Of a DNA stretch of 5,097 bases, positions 1 through 5,097 are shown one piece after another. The notes beneath the pieces are model-generated. The model made no database searches, was not told the origin of the DNA, and worked only from the letters and a program-made list of their open reading frames with translations. Origin of the DNA: Candidatus Dadabacteria bacterium (GTDB lineage: Bacteria > Desulfobacterota_D > UBA1144 > Nemesobacterales > JAJCZQ01); the NCBI GenBank assembly GCA_030624695.1, contig JAUXJP010000096.1:1-5097 (forward strand), in the 5' to 3' direction. The translations under genes were made by a program, and so were the position numbers. How positions within the stretch are numbered: position 1 is the first letter of the stretch; each line of letters opens with the position of its first letter.

Positions 1-368
1 AAGCAACAAAAATAGCAGATGAAGCAAAAGCTGGTGAAGACTTTCCCAAGCTTGCAAAAGAAAACTCCCAGGACGCTATGTCAGCTCAAAACGGTGGAGA
101 CCTCGGGTATTTTAAGAAAGGTGATTTGGTGGAATCTTTGGAGTTTGCCGTTAAGGACGTACAGATTAACGAAATAGTGGGGCCTGTAGAATCACCGGGT
201 GGCTATCACATAATAAAGGTGCTGGATAAAAAAGATTCAAAGATTGGTATCCCTCAAAGTTATTCAAACGAGATCAGGAATACTATCTATAGCCAGAAAG
301 CCGAAGAGATGCTTAAAAATTACCTGAAAAATATAAAAGAAACCGCATATATCGAAAGAAAACTCTGA
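1..368 (+). CDS. Parvulin-type peptidyl-prolyl cis-trans isomerase, C-terminal part (5' truncated by window edge)
   Basis: The reading frame is open from base 3 at the left edge to a TGA at 366-368, so about 121 C-terminal residues are present and the real start lies outside the window; the ATG at 78 is an internal methionine. The visible part is most of a rotamase (PpiC) domain. It shows the family pattern EDFPKLAKENSQD, then NGGDLGYFKKGDL, then GPVESPGGYHIIKVLD, which carries the conserved histidine of the active site (codon 207-209). About 40 residues follow, a probably helical charged tail ending in YIERKL, a type of ending common in SurA-like chaperone-isomerases. Such proteins usually act outside the cytoplasm on folding of secreted or outer-membrane proteins. 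The signal peptide and N-terminal chaperone region would be upstream, so I cannot separate SurA, PrsA and generic PpiC types. It converges on gcvP with no bases between the stop codons and has no evident functional link to it. Confidence 0.9.
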   Translation, partial: ATKIADEAKAGEDFPKLAKENSQDAMSAQNGGDLGYFKKGDLVESLEFAVKDVQINEIVGPVESPGGYHIIKVLDKKDSKIGIPQSYSNEIRNTIYSQKAEEMLKNYLKNIKETAYIERKL

Positions 369-3260
369 TCACCCGGCCTCGTAACTTTCAATCGGGGGAC
401 AAGTACAAACGAGGTTCTTATCACCAAAAGCATTATTAATCCTTCCCACCGCCGGCCAAAATTTATTGTCCCTTACATACCGAAGAGGGTAATATGCTTT
501 TTCCGCTGAATAAGGGTAATTCCAATTGCCGGAAATTATTTCATCTATAGTGTGAGGTGAATTCTTTAATACATTGTTATCTGTGCTGTAATCACCTTTT
601 TCAATTTCACAGATTTCATTCTTTATTTCTATCATCGCATCACAAAACCTGTCCAGTTCATCAAGGGATTCACTCTCTGTTGGTTCAATCATAAGTGTTC
701 CGGGTACTGGCCACGACATTGTAGGGGCATGAAAACCATAATCCATAAGTCTTTTTGCTATATCCTCTACATCTATATTTGCACTTTTTTTAAATGACCT
801 GAAGTCAAGAATAAATTCGTGTGCTACCCTGCCGTTACCCCCTTCGTAAAGAACGGGATAGTATTTTTCAAGGCGTGATTTCAGGTAATTGGCATTAAGA
901 ATTGCATATTTTGTAGCGTCGGTAGACCCTTCAGCACCGAGCATTTTCAAATACGCATATGATATTAGAAGAATACTTGCACTACCCCACGGTGCTGCAC
1001 TTACTGCCGGGATTGCTTTTTTCCCTATCCCTAAATCCACTACTGAGTGCCCTGGCAGATATGGAGATAGATGTTCGGCTACGCAGATGGGTCCCATTCC
1101 GGGGCCCCCTCCTCCATGAGGAATACTAAAGGTTTTATGAAGGTTTATATGACAGACATCCGCACCAATAAATCCAGGGCTTGTCAGCCCTACCTGGGCA
1201 TTTAAATTAGCCCCGTCCACATAAACCTGCCCGCCGTTTTCATGTACAATTTTGATAACCTTTTTAATATGGTTTTCAAATACCCCATGAGTTGAGGGGT
1301 AAGTAACCATTATAGAAGAAAGGTTTTGACTAAATTTTTCACACTTTATTTTAAGATCGTTAATGTCAATATTCCCCTGAATATCACACTTAACAACTAC
1401 TACCTTCATTCCGGCAATGCTTGCGCTTGCGGGGTTAGTACCGTGTGCGGATGATGGGACAAGGACAATATTTCTTTTATCTTCTCCATTATCCAAATGA
1501 TAAGCCCTTATAACCATAAGTCCTGCATACTCACCCTGTGCACCGGAATTTGGCTGCAATGATGTTGCTTCCAGGCCAGAAACTTCACATAAAAAACTCT
1601 CAAGTTCTTTAAATACATGCTGATAACCAAGTGTCTGCTCAAGCGGTGCAAAAGGATGCTGGTTTGCAAATTCAGTCCAGCTGATAGGGACCATTTCTGA
1701 TGTGGCATTAAGTTTCATTGTACATGAACCAAGAGGGATCATGGAATGAGTAAGTGACAGGTCCTTATTCTCAAGGCTTTTTATATACCTCAGAATTTTT
1801 GTTTCAGAATGATATGTATTAAATACCGGATGCTGGAGATATCCTGATTTTCTTTTAAAACTTCCCGGCAATGAAACATCCGGGATATCCCTGATGTTCT
1901 CGGTTTCATATTCCTTGCCGGCAGCAAGTGCAAAGACATTTAAAATATCAAGAATGCCTTCTGTGGAAGTAGTTTCGTCAATCGAAATATAAACCTTCCC
2001 GGTTTCATATCTTAAATTAATTCTAAAATTACGGGATTCGGCTTTTAACCTGTCGGCCAGACTGTCGTCTTCACCGGAAATATCAATTTGTAATGTATCA
2101 AAAAGTAATTCATTTGTCTGAATATAGCCTATACGGATAAGGTTTTTCTCCAGAAACTTTGCTTTACTGTATATATTTGAGGCAATTTCCCTTAATCCAT
2201 CCGGCCCGTGGTAAACACAGTACATACTTGTCATTATTGCAAGTAGCGCCTGGGCCGTGCATATATTGGAGGTTGCTTTCTCACGCCTTATATGTTGCTC
2301 CCTCGTCTGGAGTGCCATACGGTAGGCTTTCCTGCCATTTTTGTCCTGAGAAACACCGATTATCCTTCCTGGCATCTGTCTTTTAAAATCCTCTTTTGTT
2401 GCAAAATAACCTGCATTGGGCCCACCGTAACCCATAGGTACTCCAAGTCTTTGAGTAGACCCTACAACAATGTCAGCTCCAAGTTCACCCGGAGGCGTTA
2501 GTACTGCAAGACTTAGAAGGTCTGCAGAAAACACCACGGCTGCCTTTATGCTGTGAAATTTATTGATTTGCTCCGAGTAATCTTTCACAGATCCATCAGC
2601 ATCCGGATACTGGAACAATACACCAAAATAACCTTCATCTATTTGGGCTTTTGTAACATCACCTATTACCAGTTCTATGCCAAGTGGTTCGGACCGTGAT
2701 TTTAATACATCGATTGTCTGGGGATAACATTTATCAGAAACAAAAAACTTTTCGGCGTTGTTTTTAACCAGTTCTCTCGGCCTGATGCGATGCGACATGG
2801 TCATCGCTTCGGCAGCGGAAGTTGCTTCATCAAGAAGTGAAGCATTGGCAACTTCCATACCCGAGAGATCACATACAACAGTCTGAAAATTTAAGAGTGC
2901 TTCCAGCCTGCCCTGTGATATTTCAGCCTGATAAGGAGTATATTGCGTATACCAGCCGGGATTTTCAAGGATATTCCTAGAGATTACCGATGGCACAACA
3001 CAGTTGTAATATCCAAGGCCTATATATGAATCATAAAGTCTGTTTTGCTTGGCTATTTCCCAAATATACTTTAAATATTCGTGCTCGGAATCTGCTTCCG
3101 GTATGTTGAGTTTTTTATTAAAGGCGATATCAGGGGGAATTGTCTCGTCAATCAGCTCGGCGAGCGTATCAACCCCAAGTGTGGATAACATATGCCGGGT
3201 ATCAGCTTCAGACGGCCCTATATGCCTGAATACAAAATCATCAGGAGATGGTTTTTTCAT
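369..3260 (-). CDS. gcvP: Glycine dehydrogenase (aminomethyl-transferring), P-protein of the glycine cleavage system, full-length unsplit form
   Basis: This cytoplasmic PLP enzyme decarboxylates glycine and transfers the aminomethyl group to the lipoyl arm of GcvH. The 963 residues match the usual length of about 950-970 for the single-chain P-protein, as opposed to split gcvPA/gcvPB. The N-terminal half opens with the family signature FRHIGP near residue 10, followed by ENPGWYTQYTPYQAEISQGR and LLDEATSAAEAM. The C-terminal half (from about residue 475) has HSMIPLGSCTMKLN (505-518), the Schiff-base lysine in NLHKTF (Lys709), then a glycine-rich loop GGGGPGMGP (716-724) and IEPTESES. Lys709 sits close to the position of the E. 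coli lysine. The start at 3260 fits because the N-terminus runs straight into the FRHIGP motif; the ribosome binding site is poor (at best a GGTAAAG stretch). It lies 78 bases downstream of gcvH, the last gene of the gcvT-gcvH-gcvP cluster. No frameshift or missing key residue is seen. Confidence 0.98.
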   Translation of the reverse strand: MKKPSPDDFVFRHIGPSEADTRHMLSTLGVDTLAELIDETIPPDIAFNKKLNIPEADSEHEYLKYIWEIAKQNRLYDSYIGLGYYNCVVPSVISRNILENPGWYTQYTPYQAEISQGRLEALLNFQTVVCDLSGMEVANASLLDEATSAAEAMTMSHRIRPRELVKNNAEKFFVSDKCYPQTIDVLKSRSEPLGIELVIGDVTKAQIDEGYFGVLFQYPDADGSVKDYSEQINKFHSIKAAVVFSADLLSLAVLTPPGELGADIVVGSTQRLGVPMGYGGPNAGYFATKEDFKRQMPGRIIGVSQDKNGRKAYRMALQTREQHIRREKATSNICTAQALLAIMTSMYCVYHGPDGLREIASNIYSKAKFLEKNLIRIGYIQTNELLFDTLQIDISGEDDSLADRLKAESRNFRINLRYETGKVYISIDETTSTEGILDILNVFALAAGKEYETENIRDIPDVSLPGSFKRKSGYLQHPVFNTYHSETKILRYIKSLENKDLSLTHSMIPLGSCTMKLNATSEMVPISWTEFANQHPFAPLEQTLGYQHVFKELESFLCEVSGLEATSLQPNSGAQGEYAGLMVIRAYHLDNGEDKRNIVLVPSSAHGTNPASASIAGMKVVVVKCDIQGNIDINDLKIKCEKFSQNLSSIMVTYPSTHGVFENHIKKVIKIVHENGGQVYVDGANLNAQVGLTSPGFIGADVCHINLHKTFSIPHGGGGPGMGPICVAEHLSPYLPGHSVVDLGIGKKAIPAVSAAPWGSASILLISYAYLKMLGAEGSTDATKYAILNANYLKSRLEKYYPVLYEGGNGRVAHEFILDFRSFKKSANIDVEDIAKRLMDYGFHAPTMSWPVPGTLMIEPTESESLDELDRFCDAMIEIKNEICEIEKGDYSTDNNVLKNSPHTIDEIISGNWNYPYSAEKAYYPLRYVRDNKFWPAVGRINNAFGDKNLVCTCPPIESYEAG

Positions 3261-3338
3261 GTTGCTTTACCAATTATAGTAAATAATTCAAAAAAAATGA
3301 ACGGTATAAAATTAATTGAGCTAAGGAAAAGGTCGAAT
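3261..3338 (-). promoter_or_regulatory. gcvH-gcvP intergenic region with candidate internal promoter for gcvP
   Basis: This 78-base AT-rich gap is long for an operon whose other junction is 22 bases. On the minus strand it contains a perfect TATAAT (3278 to 3273, within TATAATTG) shortly before gcvP. The best-spaced -35 candidate, TTCATT with a 17-base spacer, matches TTGACA at only 3 of 6 positions. A start from here would leave a leader of only about 6 bases, so this is either a weak internal promoter or a chance match in AT-rich DNA. A 9-base word ACGGTATAA (3301-3309, plus-strand reading) also occurs upstream of gcvT. The right end overlaps a candidate stem-loop that starts inside gcvH. 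Confidence 0.25.
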
Positions 3339-3350
3339 TTATTCCTCAGC
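3320..3350 (-). terminator. Candidate stem-loop at the gcvH stop codon (attenuator, partial terminator or mRNA-stabilising hairpin)
   Basis: Read on the minus strand, GCTGAGGAA (3350-3342) can pair with TTCCTTAGC (3328-3320). This gives a 9-base-pair stem with one G-U wobble and a 13-base loop that contains the gcvH TAA stop. The 5' arm encodes the last three residues of GcvH (Ala-Glu-Glu). The stem is followed by TCAATTAATTTTAT, which is T-rich but interrupted, so it is not a classical strong intrinsic terminator. Partial termination or protection of the gcvT-gcvH transcript from 3' decay would both fit. No folding energy was calculated. Confidence 0.35.
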
Positions 3351-3734
3351 CTGGTTCTCAATAAATTCTGAATAATCTTCAGAATCTAAAAGTTTTTCCA
3401 GTTCGTTAGAATCATTAGGTTTAACCCTGACAATCCACCCACTGCCATATGGATCTTCATTGATAATTTCAGGGGATTCAAGTAGTGCTTCATTAATCTC
3501 TACAATCTCACCGGAAATTGGTGCATATAAATCAGACACGGATTTTGTAGACTCGATACCACCAAATGTGTCACCTATTGTAATATCATCGCCCTCTCCA
3601 GGCAGTTCTACAAAAACAATTTCCCCAAGTGCATCCTGTGCATAATCTGTTACACCTATTTCTACCCAGTCGTCATTGACCCTGGCCCATTCATGTTCTT
3701 CTGTATATTTTAGATCGTTTGGAATATCAACCAT
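3339..3734 (-). CDS. gcvH: Glycine cleavage system H protein (lipoyl carrier)
   Basis: This is the mobile lipoyl carrier of the cytoplasmic glycine cleavage system. It takes the aminomethyl group from GcvP, presents it to GcvT, and is then reoxidised by dihydrolipoamide dehydrogenase. The 131-residue length is normal for the family (about 125-130). The N-terminus has the typical KYTEEHEWARV (9-19) and VGVTDYAQ-like block (IGVTDYAQDALGEIVFVELP, 26-45). The lipoylation site is ESTKSVSDLYAPISGEI, with Lys64 as the modified residue. YGSGWIVRVKP lies near residues 96-106, followed by an acidic C-terminal helix ending in AEE. The protein is strongly acidic, as usual for H proteins. The start is supported by a strong AAAGGAG site 8 bases upstream. 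It sits between gcvT (22-base gap) and gcvP (78-base gap), so co-transcription with gcvT is very likely. Lipoylation enzymes are not in the window. Confidence 0.98.
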   Translation of the reverse strand: MVDIPNDLKYTEEHEWARVNDDWVEIGVTDYAQDALGEIVFVELPGEGDDITIGDTFGGIESTKSVSDLYAPISGEIVEINEALLESPEIINEDPYGSGWIVRVKPNDSNELEKLLDSEDYSEFIENQAEE

Positions 3735-3742
3735 CTAAAATT

Positions 3743-3749
3743 CTCCTTT
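3743..3749 (-). promoter_or_regulatory. Strong ribosome binding site of gcvH
   Basis: On the minus strand the sequence AAAGGAG lies 8 bases before the gcvH ATG, inside the 22-base gcvT-gcvH gap. It is a near-ideal match to the 16S anti-Shine-Dalgarno sequence and fixes the gcvH start. It contrasts with gcvT and gcvP, for which I find no comparable motif. Confidence 0.85.
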
Positions 3750-3756
3750 GTTCTTT

Positions 3757-4833
3757 TTATTTGATAAAAGGCAGAGAAACTATTCTCGCCTTTCTCATAT
3801 TATTTCTAATTTCTACCTGAATTTCACCACTATTTAAAGATTCACTTTTTACCAGCCCAAGTCCAATAGATTTGCCAAGACTTGGAGATAATGTACCACT
3901 GGTTACATAACCCGCAAGATCATCTTTAACATAGATTGGGTAACCATTTCTGGGTATGCCCTTGTCAACCATTTCAAAACTTATTAATTTTCTTTTTTTC
4001 CCGGTTTTTCCGTATTCCAGTAATGCATTTTTCCCGATAAAATCATCCCCCTCGAGCTTAACATACCTGTCCAGGCCTGATTCCAGCGGATTAATATCCT
4101 TATCAATTTCAAATCCGTAAAGACTATAACCCATCTCGAGCCTTAGTGTGTCCCTTGCCCCGAGTCCACATGGAGCTATTTCATACTGAATACCGTCTTC
4201 AAAAAGTTTTTTCCAGAGTAAAGGCCCCTTTTCCCATGGTAGAAATAACTCGTACCCTTCTTCCCCGGTGTAGCCGGTCCTCGCGACTATTAATACCGAA
4301 CCATTCCATTTGATAAAATTAAAATAAAACTTTTTTATAAGATCAATTTCGGGGCCCAGTACTTTCACCAGCAGATCCCGTGATTTTGGGCCCTGGACGG
4401 CAAGCTGGGAATAGTTCAGGCTCTCGTCTGTTACAATTACATTAAAATCCTTTGAATGTGAAACAATCCATTCAAAATCTTTTTTGGAATTTGAAGCATT
4501 AACGCAGAGAAAATATTCGTCGCCGGAAAACTTGTAAATAATAATATCATCCACGGCACCGCCGCTTTCCTCGCAAAGGACCGTATACTGCGCCTGGTTG
4601 TCTTTCACTACGTTCAGATCGTTTGTTGTTAGATACTGGCAAAATTCATGTGCCTGCTGGCCCTTGATCCTGATTTCACCCATATGGCTCACATCAAAAA
4701 TTCCGACGCCATTTCTAACGGACATATGTTCATCCCTGATACCCGAATAAACAACAGGCATCTGCCATCCGGCAAAATCAACAATTTTTGAATTATTTTC
4801 TTTATGTATGTCGTAAAGTGCGGTTTTTCTCAT
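3757..4833 (-). CDS. gcvT: Aminomethyltransferase, T-protein of the glycine cleavage system
   Basis: This enzyme takes the aminomethyl group carried on GcvH, releases ammonia and transfers the one-carbon unit to tetrahydrofolate, giving 5,10-methylenetetrahydrofolate. The 358 residues match the bacterial family (about 360). Visible blocks in order: VDFAGWQMPVVY (18-29), GIFDVSHMGEI (44-54), GGAVDDIIIYKF (91-102), ARTGYTGEEGYELFLP (184-199), GLGARDTLRLEMGYSLYG (223-240) and the C-terminal-domain signature TSGTLSPSLGKSIGLGLV (311-328). Asp96, the second Asp of GGAVDD, aligns by position with the catalytic aspartate of characterised T-proteins. The closely related folate-dependent YgfZ and sarcosine or dimethylglycine dehydrogenase modules are less likely given the adjacent gcvH and gcvP. 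The start at 4833 puts LYDIH near the N-terminus as in homologues; no clear Shine-Dalgarno motif precedes it. It is the first gene of the cluster and is divergent from the glycosylase gene. Confidence 0.98.
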   Translation of the reverse strand: MRKTALYDIHKENNSKIVDFAGWQMPVVYSGIRDEHMSVRNGVGIFDVSHMGEIRIKGQQAHEFCQYLTTNDLNVVKDNQAQYTVLCEESGGAVDDIIIYKFSGDEYFLCVNASNSKKDFEWIVSHSKDFNVIVTDESLNYSQLAVQGPKSRDLLVKVLGPEIDLIKKFYFNFIKWNGSVLIVARTGYTGEEGYELFLPWEKGPLLWKKLFEDGIQYEIAPCGLGARDTLRLEMGYSLYGFEIDKDINPLESGLDRYVKLEGDDFIGKNALLEYGKTGKKRKLISFEMVDKGIPRNGYPIYVKDDLAGYVTSGTLSPSLGKSIGLGLVKSESLNSGEIQVEIRNNMRKARIVSLPFIK

Positions 4834-4919
4834 CTGGAATGATATGATTTAACAACAGAAATTTAAATTGTCAATTATACCGTATTTTTAATTCGCTCTA
4901 TTTGATAATAAAAATATAT
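4834..4919. promoter_or_regulatory. Divergent intergenic region between gcvT and the glycosylase gene, with candidate gcvT promoters
   Basis: This 86-base AT-rich gap must carry the start signals for both genes unless the promoters lie within coding sequence. For gcvT (minus strand) two overlapping options exist. One is a perfect TTGACA (4874 to 4869) with a 16-base spacer to TTAAAT (4852 to 4847), which would give a very short leader. The other is a perfect TATAAT (4879 to 4874) without a good -35, which would give a leader of roughly 34 bases. For the plus-strand gene only GATAAT (4904-4909) stands out as a -10, again with a poor -35 and almost no leader. No riboswitch-like structure is evident, and the space is too short for a glycine riboswitch on the gcvT side. 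Confidence 0.4.
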
Positions 4920-5097
4920 ATGAATAAACATCTGAGACTTATAAAGATTTATAAAAAGCTCTTAGAAAATTATGGTGAGCAATATTGGTGGCCCGCAGAT
5001 TCAAAACTTGAATGCGCGATCGGCGCAATACTTACTCAAAACACTTCATGGAACAACGTCGAAAAAGCAATAATAAATATTAAATCTGTTATGGATA
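4920..5097 (+). CDS. Endonuclease III-like HhH-GPD DNA glycosylase, N-terminal part (3' truncated by window edge)
   Basis: An ATG at 4920 opens a frame that stays open to the right edge, giving 59 complete codons. The residues LLENYGEQYWWPADSKLE followed by AIGAILTQNTSWNNVEKAI match the N-terminal helices of the endonuclease III superfamily. The ILTQNT-W-NVEKA block is the form seen in the endonuclease III-related group that includes the 3-methyladenine glycosylase MagIII, rather than classical Nth, where the block reads LS.Q.TD. The product would be a base-excision repair enzyme acting on damaged bases in DNA. The helix-hairpin-helix, the catalytic residues and any iron-sulfur cluster cysteines lie beyond the window, so substrate and exact subfamily are open. 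There is no Shine-Dalgarno motif before the ATG (AT-rich ATAAAAATATAT). A TTG at 4902 is an in-frame alternative with no better support. Confidence 0.8.
   Translation, partial: MNKHLRLIKIYKKLLENYGEQYWWPADSKLECAIGAILTQNTSWNNVEKAIINIKSVMD

Noticed and set aside
78..368. Treating the ATG at 78 as the start of a small 96-residue protein
   Set aside because: The frame is open to the left edge and the residues before this ATG match the parvulin domain, so the ATG is internal to a longer gene.
372..396. Possible terminator hairpin for the gcv transcript at the end of gcvP (CCCG at 372-375 with CGGG at 393-396)
   Set aside because: The stem is only 4 base pairs with a 17-base loop, and the T-run after it on the minus strand is short and interrupted, so it does not qualify as an intrinsic terminator.
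889..1119. Open frame on the plus strand inside gcvP, with other short frames at 2159-2386, 2292-2501 and 3049-3279 (plus) and 1508-1708 (minus)
   Set aside because: They lie wholly or almost wholly inside the strongly conserved gcvP coding sequence in other frames, have no recognisable protein pattern, and are explained as shadows of that gene.
3460..3645. Plus-strand open frame opposite gcvH
   Set aside because: It is fully antisense to the clearly real gcvH, and its serine- and isoleucine-rich product looks like a shadow translation.
4834..4919. Possible glycine riboswitch upstream of gcvT
   Set aside because: Glycine riboswitches often control gcv genes, but the 86-base gap is shared with a divergent gene, is AT-rich, and shows none of the GC-paired stems or conserved purine-rich junctions expected of the aptamer.

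Overview
The window holds a complete glycine cleavage gene set on the minus strand, transcribed in the order gcvT, gcvH, gcvP (right to left), with one truncated gene at each edge on the plus strand. The left edge gene encodes the C-terminal part of a parvulin-type (PpiC/SurA/PrsA-like) peptidyl-prolyl isomerase. The right edge gene encodes the N-terminus of an endonuclease III-like (HhH-GPD family) DNA glycosylase. The sequence is bacterial and AT-rich by eye. It has a strong AAAGGAG ribosome binding site before gcvH, a full-length unsplit P-protein, and an extracytoplasmic-type parvulin. This suits many free-living Gram-negative lineages (a Bacteroidota, Ignavibacteria or Marinimicrobia-like source is possible), but nothing here fixes the phylum.

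Layout: 1-368, 3' end of the parvulin gene (plus strand). 369-3260, gcvP (minus), whose stop codon directly abuts the parvulin stop codon, so the convergent genes have no intergenic base. 3261-3338, a 78-base gap with a candidate hairpin at the gcvH end and a candidate promoter close to gcvP. 3339-3734, gcvH (minus). 3735-3756, a 22-base gap carrying the gcvH ribosome binding site. 3757-4833, gcvT (minus). 4834-4919, an 86-base divergent intergenic region that must hold the promoters of gcvT and the glycosylase gene. 4920-5097, start of the glycosylase gene (plus).

The three gcv products form the P, H and T components of the glycine cleavage system. P decarboxylates glycine and passes the aminomethyl group to the lipoyl arm of H. 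T then releases ammonia and loads the one-carbon unit onto tetrahydrofolate. The L component (dihydrolipoamide dehydrogenase) and the lipoylation enzymes are not in the window. All three proteins look intact, with the key lysine (P), lipoyl-lysine (H) and aspartate (T) in place. I see no undescribed system. The items worth a second look are small regulatory-scale features in the two gaps and at the convergent gene junction.
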